Source of the DNA: Chitinophaga pinensis
GTDB taxonomy: Bacteria > Bacteroidota > Bacteroidia > NS11-12g > UBA9320
Assembly: GCA_945897885.1 (NCBI GenBank)
Contig: CAMDGU010000019.1
Location: 1-47,943 of the forward strand
Direction: 5' to 3'
Length of the DNA stretch: 47,943 bases
This document shows positions 1 to 7,762 of this stretch, one piece after another. Position numbers and translations under genes: made by a program. Every line of letters starts with the position of its first letter. Within the stretch, counting starts at the first letter, position 1. The notes under the pieces were generated by a model. That model saw only the letters and a list, made by a program, of their open reading frames with translations, had not been told where the DNA came from and did no database searches.

Positions 1-1231
1 TGTCCGTTGGGTTGCGTTTTAGGTAAAATGCTTTAACGGCATGAGGCCAGTCATACACCATAATAGGGGTTTTAAACAAGCGGGTAATTACTGTTTCATC
101 ACTGCCACCAAAGTCGTTGCCATACTCAAAGTTTTTGGCGGAGCTTATCCATTGCGGTATGTTGCGCAAGTCTTCTTCCACATCTTTGGCTTCGTTTTTC
201 AGTTGGCCAATTTTGTTTTGGTTAAAGTTTATTTCACCTTTCTTCATCCCAGGAGTTTTTAATTTTTGCTCACGGTCGGCTATTTCATCGTTTATTTCTG
301 TAAGTCGATTTTCAGTTGTAGCTAATAAATCTTCTAACGATTTTATGCTGTTTTGCCCTTCCACATCCTGTTCTCCTTTTATTATTCTTACCGCTTCATC
401 GTAAGTTAATCTTGGAAAAGCACCAAGGCTGCTTTCTAATAAGGCAGTATCGCGGTCAATGATTTTTAGTTCACTCAGGCAGTTGGCCAACACATCCTTT
501 AACACATGCTGAAGGAATTTTTCAATCAAATCCATGTTATCAAAAATATCATGGAAAGCCATTTCAGGCTCTATCATCCAAAACTCCGACAAATGGCGGC
601 GGGTTTTTGATTTTTCAGCTCTAAAGGTTGGGCCAAAGGTGTAAATTTTTCCCATGGCCATAGCCATTGCTTCGCCATATAACTGCCCCGATTGAGACAA
701 GTATGCCGGGTCGCCGTAATAATCGGTTTCAAAAAGGTTGCTCGTTCCTTCGCAAGCATTGCCTGTAAAAATAGGAGCATCCATTTGCACAAATCCTTCG
801 TTTTGAAAAAAGGTATGAATCGAAAAAATAATTTGATTTCTGATTTTCATTATGGCCCATTGACGATTGCTGCGCAACCACAAGTGCCGTTGGTCCATCA
901 AAAATTCGATGCCGTGTTCTTTTTTTGCAATCGGGTAATCCTTTACATTTTGCAAAACTTCAATATCCGAAATATGTAATTCGTAGCCACCGATTTGGCG
1001 TTCGTCGGCTACTACCTTTCCGGTTAAAACCAGTGAACTTTCCAATCCTAAACTAACTGCTTCATTAAATTTTTCTTCCCCTATCAGGTTTATATCACCA
1101 ATGCACTGGCACTGTCCCGTTCCATCTCTTAAAATAATAAAAACCAAGCCTTTCCCATCTCTGCGGTTTGCTACCCAGCCTTTAAGTGTTACATTTTTGT
1201 CAACAAAGTTTGATAAATCTTTAATCAGCAT
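1..1231 (-). CDS. asnS: Asparagine--tRNA ligase, C-terminus beyond window
   Basis: Charges tRNA-Asn with asparagine in the cytoplasm. Read on the minus strand from the ATG at 1231, the protein starts with an OB-fold anticodon-binding domain (GWVANRRDGKGLVFI near residue 20). It continues into the class II catalytic core: the FFQNEGFVQMDAPIFTG stretch, then YLSQSGQLYGEAMA, then motif 2 (FGPTFRAEKSKTRRHLSEFWMIEPEM near residues 205-230, abbreviated here as FRAEKS and HLSEFWMIEPEM). The frame is still open at base 1, so motif 3 lies outside. Odd feature: between EAVRIIKG (about residue 280) and the conserved FEYGNDFGG stretch (about residue 360) there is a charged, helix-rich insertion of roughly 75 residues that looks like a coiled coil. 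It is absent from the E. coli-type enzyme as I remember it. Divergent from rpoN. Confidence 0.93.
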   Translation of the reverse strand, partial: MLIKDLSNFVDKNVTLKGWVANRRDGKGLVFIILRDGTGQCQCIGDINLIGEEKFNEAVSLGLESSLVLTGKVVADERQIGGYELHISDIEVLQNVKDYPIAKKEHGIEFLMDQRHLWLRSNRQWAIMKIRNQIIFSIHTFFQNEGFVQMDAPIFTGNACEGTSNLFETDYYGDPAYLSQSGQLYGEAMAMAMGKIYTFGPTFRAEKSKTRRHLSEFWMIEPEMAFHDIFDNMDLIEKFLQHVLKDVLANCLSELKIIDRDTALLESSLGAFPRLTYDEAVRIIKGEQDVEGQNSIKSLEDLLATTENRLTEINDEIADREQKLKTPGMKKGEINFNQNKIGQLKNEAKDVEEDLRNIPQWISSAKNFEYGNDFGGSDETVITRLFKTPIMVYDWPHAVKAFYLKRNPTD

Positions 1232-1253
1232 TTTTAGTTATGTTGTAATAGTA

Positions 1254-1261
1254 TAATTTTG
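1254..1261 (+). promoter_or_regulatory. Possible -7 promoter box for rpoN
   Basis: TAATTTTG matches the Bacteroidota -7 consensus TAnnTTTG and lies about 43 bases before the rpoN start codon. I see no convincing -33 TTTG at the usual spacing, so this is tentative. Confidence 0.3.
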
Positions 1262-1303
1262 GGCAAAATTAATTCAATTTTCCCTGATTGACGTAGCCCT
1301 GAG

Positions 1304-2812
1304 ATGTTAAAGCAAAACCTAAGTCAGAAATTATTACAAAAATTATCGCCACAGCAGCTCATGTATGTGAAGTTGCTGGAATTGAACACCCTTAATTTTG
1401 AGCAGCGACTGGAAGAAGAGATGATAGAAAATCCGGCTTTGGAGTCGGGCAAGGATGACGATGATTTCGTTGCTGAATTTACAGAAGACAGTTATACCGA
1501 TATTGATGTTGATTTGGGAGTGGATACATCACCAGAATTTGAAGACAGTGAAATAGAAGCGGTAGATAAAGCCATTGAACATGCCGAGATAACCGATGGC
1601 TATATGGAAGAGGATGGTGGCGATTTTAGACTGAATGAAGATTACAATCCCGATTTTGAAGAAAAAACGTTTCCAATAGTAACTGTATATACGGGTTTTA
1701 GAGACAGTTTAACCGAACAGGTTCATGCTGTATTAAACAGTGAAACCGACGAACAGTTGGCCGAACAAATAATTGGTTCACTGGATGATGACGGATATTT
1801 GCGTCGTGAATTGCGTTCCATTGCCAATGACTTTTTGTTTCAATACAACCTAAAAACAACAGAAGAGGATTTAGAAAGGATATTAAAAATTATTCAACGG
1901 TTTGACCCTCCCGGAGTAGGAGCAAGAACCTTGCAGGAATGCTTGCTCGTTCAAATAAAACGCAAAGAGGAAAAAGGCAAAAACCCGATTATGGAACTTG
2001 CCAAAATGGTGATTACAGAGTGTATGGAAGATTTTTCGAAACGCCATTTCGAAAAAATAGCCAATAAGCTGGATGTGGAAGTGGAGTATTTAAAAGAAGC
2101 CATTCATTTTATTACCAAGCTAAATCCTAAACCGGCCTCTGCCGATGAGGAAACCAAAAACGAAACCATCATTCCCGATTTTATAGTTTCAGAAAGCTAT
2201 GGTGAGCTTGATGTTGCGCTAAATCAAGGCAATCAGCCTGATTTGCGGGTTAACCGAGGATTTATTGAAACCTTGGTGGAGTATGATAAAAATAATGCCA
2301 AAAAAGGACATGCCAAGGAAGCCGTTCAATTTGTGAAACAAAAAATAGATGGTGCCAAGTGGTTTATAGATGCCGTAAAGCAGCGTCAAAATACGTTGCT
2401 CAATACCATGCGGGTAATAGTTGAAATTCAAAAGGAATTTTTTAGAACCGGTGACAGTTCAAAAATTCGTCCTATGAAATTGAAAGATGTGGCCGAAAAA
2501 CTTCAAATGGATATTTCCACGGTTTCGAGGGTAGCCAGCAGTAAATATGTGCAAACGGATTATGGAATTTATTTGTTAAAGTACTTTTATTCAGAAGGCA
2601 TAACCAATGAGGATGGCGAAGAAGTGACCACCAAAGAGGTGAAACGTATAATGGAAGCCGCTATTGACAACGAGGATAAAAATAACCCGATGAATGATGA
2701 TGAACTTACCGAATTGCTAAAAACAAAGGGGTATACGATGGCTCGCCGCACGGTTGCAAAATATCGTGAACAATTAAATATTCCGGTAGCTAGATTACGA
2801 AAAGCGTTTTAG
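1304..2812 (+). CDS. rpoN: RNA polymerase sigma-54 factor
   Basis: Alternative sigma factor that directs RNA polymerase to -24/-12 promoters and needs an AAA+ activator to open them. The 502-residue protein has the full family layout. An N-terminal glutamine-rich activator-interacting region (LSQKLLQKLSPQQLMYVKLL, residues about 5-25) is followed by an acidic linker (about 50-115), the core-binding domain (RFDPPGVGARTLQECLLVQ near residue 200), a helix-turn-helix (LKDVAEKLQMDISTVSRVAS near 395-415) and the RpoN box ARRTVAKYRE near the C-terminus (about residue 484). The acidic linker is long, as is common in this phylum. No sigma-54 activator gene is visible in this window, so its targets are elsewhere. 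The next gene starts 10 bases downstream, so they are probably co-transcribed. Confidence 0.96.
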   Translation: MLKQNLSQKLLQKLSPQQLMYVKLLELNTLNFEQRLEEEMIENPALESGKDDDDFVAEFTEDSYTDIDVDLGVDTSPEFEDSEIEAVDKAIEHAEITDGYMEEDGGDFRLNEDYNPDFEEKTFPIVTVYTGFRDSLTEQVHAVLNSETDEQLAEQIIGSLDDDGYLRRELRSIANDFLFQYNLKTTEEDLERILKIIQRFDPPGVGARTLQECLLVQIKRKEEKGKNPIMELAKMVITECMEDFSKRHFEKIANKLDVEVEYLKEAIHFITKLNPKPASADEETKNETIIPDFIVSESYGELDVALNQGNQPDLRVNRGFIETLVEYDKNNAKKGHAKEAVQFVKQKIDGAKWFIDAVKQRQNTLLNTMRVIVEIQKEFFRTGDSSKIRPMKLKDVAEKLQMDISTVSRVASSKYVQTDYGIYLLKYFYSEGITNEDGEEVTTKEVKRIMEAAIDNEDKNNPMNDDELTELLKTKGYTMARRTVAKYREQLNIPVARLRKAF

Positions 2813-2822
2813 CTTTGCCCCA

Positions 2823-3488
2823 ATGTTAAAACTCGCCAAAAATCTCTCTTTCATCTTTCACCCACTTTTCATTTCCTTTTACAATTTTTTCTTTTTTATT
2901 ATGCTTACCGATGCCCATGGTGCAGCTTTAGGTTTTGTAATAACGTTGTTTTTTTTAGCTACGGTAATGATTCCTATCTTTTATACGGTAGCCATTATTT
3001 ACAAAGACAATAAAAACTTTGAATGGTCGCAGGTATCTGAAATGTCAATGGATTCAAGAAAAAAGCTGTTGGCTTATACCATCGTTTATAATGTAATTTT
3101 TCTGCTGTTTGTTATAAATTTAAACGAAGCTTTTTTAGGCAACTATAAAGCCATGTTTGCATCTGTAATTATGGGAGTGGTGTTTTCCATGATGATGTCA
3201 TTTGTTTTACATTTATTGAATTTTAAAAACAGTTTACATGTTTTAACGGTTACTCTTTTTGCAACCTATTGCTTTATTTTTAGTTGGAAAATACCCGGAA
3301 TTGAAACCATGGAAACCCCGCATTCAAACCTATATCTCTATCTTGGTGTCTTCAACTTGGCGGTGTTATTGAGTGTTATATGGGCTCGATTATCACTTAA
3401 AGCCCACAGTATCAAGGAAATTTTGGTTGGAATATTCGTTGGGATTTTAAGCCCTGTTGTACTTACTTTGCTCACTTATGGAATTTAA
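2823..3488 (+). CDS. PAP2-like integral membrane protein
   Basis: A 221-residue, almost wholly hydrophobic protein with about six predicted transmembrane helices (near residues 10-30, 35-60, 85-105, 115-135, 140-155, 175-195 and 200-220). The C-terminal ARLSLKAHSIKEILVGIFVG resembles the last motif of PAP2-type phosphatases (SR..l..H...qv..G), although the earlier KX6RP and PSGH motifs are not evident. It may therefore be a degenerate or non-catalytic member. It begins 10 bases after rpoN and overlaps the next gene by about 11 bases if that gene starts at 3478, which suggests one transcript. Function unknown; the PAP2 relationship is my inference from one motif. Confidence 0.7.
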   Translation: MLKLAKNLSFIFHPLFISFYNFFFFIMLTDAHGAALGFVITLFFLATVMIPIFYTVAIIYKDNKNFEWSQVSEMSMDSRKKLLAYTIVYNVIFLLFVINLNEAFLGNYKAMFASVIMGVVFSMMMSFVLHLLNFKNSLHVLTVTLFATYCFIFSWKIPGIETMETPHSNLYLYLGVFNLAVLLSVIWARLSLKAHSIKEILVGIFVGILSPVVLTLLTYGI

Positions 3489-4260
3489 AACAGTCCTATA
3501 TCATAAAGAAGGAAATATACTTCGCATTACTTTGAACCGTCCTGAGGTTTATAATGCTTTTGACGATACCTTAAGTTATGAATTGCAGGATGCTTTAAAA
3601 GCAGCCGAAAAAGACACTGAAGTAAGAGTAATAGTGCTTACAGGTGAGGGCAAGGCGTTTTGTTCTGGGCAAGATTTAAAAGCTATAGCCGGTATCGAAA
3701 AACGTTCTTTTATTGACTCCATAAACAAGCGTTATAATCCTATCATTAGAGCTATGCGCAATATGCCTAAGCCTATTATTTGCCGATTAAATGGTGTGGC
3801 AGCAGGTGCAGGATGTTCCTTAGCTTTGGCATGCGATTTGATAATAGCTTCTGAAACAGCAGTTTTGGTTGAAGCATTTATAAATATAGGATTGGTAATG
3901 GATTCAGGCTCCTCTTACTTTTTACCACGTTTGGTAGGAAGTACAAAGGCATTTGAAATTGCCACAATGGCACCAAAAATTACCGGTCAACAAGCTTTTG
4001 ACTGGGGAATAGCCAATCGCGTCACTTCACCCGAAACACTAGATGATGTAGTAAATGAAATAGCCAATTATTATGCCAATGCCCCTACAAAGGCTATCGG
4101 TTTAATGAAAAAAATGTTAAACAAATCTACGTCATCCGATATGGAAACCATTTTGGAATACGAAGCATATTGTCAGGAAATAGCAGGTAACTCAGAAGAT
4201 AACAAGGAAGGTGTAACTGCATTTATTGAAAAAAGAAAGCCCGCTTTTAAAGGCAAATAA
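3478..4260 (+). CDS. Enoyl-CoA hydratase/isomerase, PaaG-like
   Basis: Crotonase-fold enzyme acting on acyl-CoA thioesters; closest by eye to PaaG (ring-epoxide isomerase of phenylacetate catabolism), but a fatty-acid beta-oxidation role is equally possible. The crotonase signatures are present: LNRPEVYNAF near residue 18, the oxyanion-hole stretch GKAFCSGQDLKAIAG near 60-75, and VAAGAGCSLALACDLIIAS near 105-125. The C-terminal EGVTAFIEKRKPAFKGK is typical of PaaG. The ATG at 3478 is preferred over the upstream in-frame codon at 3457 because MEFKTVLYHKEG matches the family N-terminus. It overlaps the end of the preceding membrane-protein gene. No other phenylacetate genes are nearby, so pathway assignment is uncertain. 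Confidence 0.88.
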   Translation: MEFKTVLYHKEGNILRITLNRPEVYNAFDDTLSYELQDALKAAEKDTEVRVIVLTGEGKAFCSGQDLKAIAGIEKRSFIDSINKRYNPIIRAMRNMPKPIICRLNGVAAGAGCSLALACDLIIASETAVLVEAFINIGLVMDSGSSYFLPRLVGSTKAFEIATMAPKITGQQAFDWGIANRVTSPETLDDVVNEIANYYANAPTKAIGLMKKMLNKSTSSDMETILEYEAYCQEIAGNSEDNKEGVTAFIEKRKPAFKGK

Positions 4261-4270
4261 AATATTACCT

Positions 4271-5563
4271 ATGAAAAAGAATTTAACCAAGATACTTTGT
4301 ACAGTTATAATTTTAACATTTACCAATTTAGCTTTTTCCCAAACGTGTGCCACCTTTGAGTATGAGAGTTATTTGAATTCCAAATTTCCGGGATATTTCA
4401 AGGCTTTGGAACAAACAAGACAACTATCTTTATCGGAATCCTCCAAGTTAAACAAGGCGGATAATGATACAGTTTATCAGATACCGGTAGTTTTTCATAT
4501 TGTTTGGAATACCAAATCACAAAACATACACGATTCGTTAATCTATTCACAGTTAAAGGCCCTTAATGAATCCTTCAGACACATCCATAGTGATACAGGA
4601 AGAGTTCGTTCCGTTTTTAAACCTGTGGCGGGTGATACCCGAATTGAATTTGTTTTAGCAACCAAAGATCCTAATGGAAAACCAACAAATGGAATTGACC
4701 GATTTAAAACTGACCAAACCGACTTTGGAGGAAATAACGGTTTTGCTGAAAATGTAAAATCAACTTTTGATTACGGTGTAGATGCCTGGAATACCGCCAA
4801 ATATTTAAACATCTGGGTTTGTAAATTCACTTACAATGGAACGCCAATAATATCAGCATATGCTTTTCCTCCCACCAATGCTCAGTTTTGGGCATCTAGT
4901 AATTTTACGGCAAGTCATCTTCAAGGAGTGGTAGTTAATTATCAATTTATCGGTATTAAAAATCCAAATGATTTTGAACCCTCGTCAATGCGCGAAAAAA
5001 CTCTTGTTCATGAAGTGGGACATTTTTTAGGTTTGCGCCATATTTGGGCTGATAAAAATAATACATGTATAGGTGAAGATGATGGATTAAAGGACACACC
5101 TAATAGCAGGGCGGCCAATAGAAATTGCAATCCTGCATTAAATACATGCAATCAGGGAGCAGGAGATCAGCCTGATATGATTGAAAATTATATGGACTAT
5201 ACACCTTATCCTTGCACCGTTATGTTTACTCAACAGCAGGCTACTTTGATGCGCTATAATTTGTTAAATCTAAGACTTGGCTTGTCGCAAATAAAAACAG
5301 ATTTGCCTCCTCCTCCGGTTTATACCAAAATATCGGTTGCTCCAAATCCTGTTCAAGGTAATTTAAGAATTATATTTGAACAGCAAGGAATCTATACCAT
5401 CAAACTTACAGATATGATTGGACAATCTATTACTTCCGGGGAATTTGCAGTTGGAGATGCCTTCGAATATAATAAACCGCTAAATGTAGCAGCCGGTATT
5501 TATTACTTAAACATATCCAATGGTGATAATGAAGTACTAAAACAACGCATTTTGGTGCAGTAG
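4271..5563 (+). CDS. Secreted M43 (pappalysin-type) zinc metalloprotease with T9SS sorting domain
   Basis: Predicted extracellular protease of 430 residues. A signal peptide ends near SQTC (residue about 23). The mature domain carries the metzincin zinc motif HEVGHFLGLRH (residues about 247-257, catalytic Glu after the first His). A Met-turn follows in NYMDYTPYPCTVMF (near 310), and the cysteine pattern is typical of the cytophagalysin/M43B group. The last 75 residues begin SVAPNPVQGNLRI and end with KQRILVQ, a type A T9SS C-terminal sorting domain, so the protein should cross the outer membrane by T9SS and be released or attached to the surface. I chose the ATG at 4271 because it gives a clean signal peptide; an in-frame start 45 bases earlier would lie inside the upstream gene. 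Confidence 0.92.
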   Translation: MKKNLTKILCTVIILTFTNLAFSQTCATFEYESYLNSKFPGYFKALEQTRQLSLSESSKLNKADNDTVYQIPVVFHIVWNTKSQNIHDSLIYSQLKALNESFRHIHSDTGRVRSVFKPVAGDTRIEFVLATKDPNGKPTNGIDRFKTDQTDFGGNNGFAENVKSTFDYGVDAWNTAKYLNIWVCKFTYNGTPIISAYAFPPTNAQFWASSNFTASHLQGVVVNYQFIGIKNPNDFEPSSMREKTLVHEVGHFLGLRHIWADKNNTCIGEDDGLKDTPNSRAANRNCNPALNTCNQGAGDQPDMIENYMDYTPYPCTVMFTQQQATLMRYNLLNLRLGLSQIKTDLPPPPVYTKISVAPNPVQGNLRIIFEQQGIYTIKLTDMIGQSITSGEFAVGDAFEYNKPLNVAAGIYYLNISNGDNEVLKQRILVQ

Positions 5564-5577
5564 TACCCGTTTATTAT

Positions 5578-5599
5578 ACACTCTTGTTTTATGGAGTGT
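5578..5599 (+). terminator. Weak hairpin after the metalloprotease gene
   Basis: ACACTC and GAGTGT form a 6-bp stem with a 10-base loop just past the stop codon, followed by a T-rich run about 20 bases on. Weak as an intrinsic terminator. Confidence 0.3.
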
Positions 5600-5743
5600 T
5601 CAGCAATTTATACATTTCTTTTTTTAACTTAACAGGTTATAAATCAATGTTAAAGTAATTTTATAAAAGTCTTTTTATCCTATACAAGTAAATTCTTACT
5701 TTCTTGATTTTGTAATTAACAGGTTTTATCAATCACTTTGGTT

Positions 5744-5773
5744 TTTGAGCTACTGTATTATAACATAGTTTTG
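5744..5773 (+). promoter_or_regulatory. Bacteroidota-type promoter for the PorP-like gene
   Basis: TTTG at 5744-5747 and TAGTTTTG at 5766-5773 are separated by 18 bases. They match the -33 and -7 consensus of the phylum (TTTG, TAnnTTTG). Transcription would start near 5780, leaving a leader of about 44 bases before the ATG at 5824. The surrounding 5564-5823 intergenic stretch shows no other feature besides the weak hairpin. Confidence 0.5.
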
Positions 5774-5823
5774 ATTTACACAATTGCCCTAATAATGGGT
5801 TCAATGTGTTAAAAATCAATTTT

Positions 5824-7758
5824 ATGACAGCATTAAAAACTACCGGAATCACATTTTTACTGGCCTTGGGCTTATTATCACAAGCCCAGCAATTGCCATT
5901 GTTAAGCAATTATTATGTCAATCCGTATTTAAGCAACCCAGCTTTGGCAGGTGCCAAGGGTGGAAATATTTTTCTGCTTAACCGCAGCCCTTGGAATTCA
6001 AGTACTAATAATTCTGAAACATTTTTGGGAACCATTGATGGATTAATGTCGGGAGGAACCGCCGGATATGGCTTTATGGTATATAATGATAAAGTAAATC
6101 TGCTTGGTAAAACCGGAGCCATGGGAACCTATAGTTATAAAATGGCTTTGCCGCACAGCAGTAATTTGGCATTTGGTTTTTCATTGGGACTAGAGCAAAA
6201 TAAAATTTTAGTAGAACGGGTAAATGAGACCATACCTGTTGAATTAGCATTGCTTAATACATCTTCACAAACCTCTTTTGATGCCAATATGGGTGTGGCT
6301 TATCAGCTAAAAGGCATAACCGTTGGTGTAGCTGCCAATCAATTATTTAACAACAATAATGTGATAGTAAAAGAGGAAGTGGCCGATAAATACAATTACA
6401 GATTTCAAAGGCATTTAGTAGCCACTGCATCCTATAGAATAGTGGCCAAGGCCGAAACCTTTTTTATCGATCCAATTATACAACTGAAGGCTGCCAAGGG
6501 GCTTGAACCCCAAGCCGCCATATCTGCCGTAGGTAATTATAAAAATAAGGTGTGGGCAGGGGCAGGATACCGCCAGCAATATGGGGTTGATTTTATGGCT
6601 GGTGCCTTATTGGCTAATAAACTTACTCTTGGCTATTCCTATGGATTAGCCACCGGAAATATTAATACATATACCCCTACAGCTCATGAAATTATACTAG
6701 GACTAAAACTAACAGGTAGTAAATCCAATGCTGATGCCGACAAGGATGGCATAGTAGATAAATATGACCGAGAGCCAAACACCGCTGACGGTTGCCAAGT
6801 AGATAAAACAGGTGTGGCCCTGGATGCCGATATGGATAAAGTGCCCGATTGCTTTGATAAGCAAACCAATACCCCGGTAGGTGCACCCGTAGATGCCACA
6901 GGCACTGCATTAGATACCGATAAGGATGGTGTAATAGATATGTATGACCGCGAACCTGCCACCCGTGCCGATTGCCCGGTAGATACTTATGGCATAGCCG
7001 CAGATGGTGATAAAGACGGAGTGGCCGATTGTATTGATAAAGAACTAAACACCCATTGGGCAGCCAAAGTAAATGAGGATGGCGTGGCCTTGGATGCTGA
7101 TAACGACCATGTACCCGATGTATTGGATTTGGAAAAGGAAACTCCACATTGGAAACACACCGGTGAGCATCCATCGGCTGATGCCTCCAAGTGCATGGTA
7201 GATGACAATGGCATAACCAAAGACAGCGATGGCGATGGCGTGCCCGATTGCAGTGATGCCGAGCTACTAACTCCCAAAGGCGCCAAGGTAAACCGCAAAG
7301 GTGTGAGCCTTAAAAAACAAGAAGACCTGCTGCCCGAAAAAAGCAAAGACACTGATGCCGATGGAATAGCCGATGAACTGGACCTAGAACCCAATACCCC
7401 CACAGGTGCCAGTGTAGACCAATGGGGCCGCAGCCCGCAAACCAATGCCGACCCTGCCGCTGTGCACCGCATCGAAATTGAAGAAATAGACGATAACTCC
7501 TCCGAGTGGGATTATTATGTAATCGTTGGGGTGTTTCGCTACTACAATAACCTTAAAAACTACCAAAAATATTTGCTTAAAACCTACGACGAATCTACAC
7601 AGGTACTGGTAACTGACCAAAGCTACTACTATGTGTATACCCGCCAAATTACTACTCGGGCCGATGCCACCACCGAAGTGGCCCGCCTTAAAACCGCCAG
7701 GCTTAATGATTACATAGTAGGCAACCCCTGGCTATGGCGTGAAGCAAAGAAAAAATAA
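5824..7758 (+). CDS. PorP/SprF-family protein with TSP3 calcium repeats and SPOR-like C-terminus
   Basis: 644-residue envelope protein with a signal peptide ending near SQAQQ. Residues about 20-295 are a PorP/SprF-type outer-membrane barrel (SNYYVNPYLSNPALAGAKGG is the diagnostic start). Members of this family partner with T9SS components or gliding adhesins. Residues about 300-520 contain seven roughly 30-residue thrombospondin type-3-like repeats (DADKDGIVDKYD, DTDKDGVIDMYD, DSDGDGVPDCSD) that should bind calcium. The C-terminal 85 residues (DYYVIVGVFRYYNNLKNYQKY) look like a SPOR-type peptidoglycan-binding fold. The usual PorP partner has an OmpA domain; here TSP3 and SPOR are on the same chain. 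I prefer ATG 5824 to the in-frame GTG at 5806 because it gives a normal signal peptide. It ends 4 bases before the convergent gene. Confidence 0.85.
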   Translation: MTALKTTGITFLLALGLLSQAQQLPLLSNYYVNPYLSNPALAGAKGGNIFLLNRSPWNSSTNNSETFLGTIDGLMSGGTAGYGFMVYNDKVNLLGKTGAMGTYSYKMALPHSSNLAFGFSLGLEQNKILVERVNETIPVELALLNTSSQTSFDANMGVAYQLKGITVGVAANQLFNNNNVIVKEEVADKYNYRFQRHLVATASYRIVAKAETFFIDPIIQLKAAKGLEPQAAISAVGNYKNKVWAGAGYRQQYGVDFMAGALLANKLTLGYSYGLATGNINTYTPTAHEIILGLKLTGSKSNADADKDGIVDKYDREPNTADGCQVDKTGVALDADMDKVPDCFDKQTNTPVGAPVDATGTALDTDKDGVIDMYDREPATRADCPVDTYGIAADGDKDGVADCIDKELNTHWAAKVNEDGVALDADNDHVPDVLDLEKETPHWKHTGEHPSADASKCMVDDNGITKDSDGDGVPDCSDAELLTPKGAKVNRKGVSLKKQEDLLPEKSKDTDADGIADELDLEPNTPTGASVDQWGRSPQTNADPAAVHRIEIEEIDDNSSEWDYYVIVGVFRYYNNLKNYQKYLLKTYDESTQVLVTDQSYYYVYTRQITTRADATTEVARLKTARLNDYIVGNPWLWREAKKK

Positions 7759-7762
7759 CACC

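Noticed and set aside
6710-7400. The 90-bp periodicity as a DNA-level repeat array
   Set aside because: It is explained by the 30-residue TSP3 protein repeats; the DNA itself has diverged between units.
6684-7647. Several minus-strand open frames of 87-161 codons opposite the PorP-like gene
   Set aside because: They are shadows of the repetitive TSP3 coding sequence; their translations are low-complexity and match no fold, and the plus frame is clearly real.
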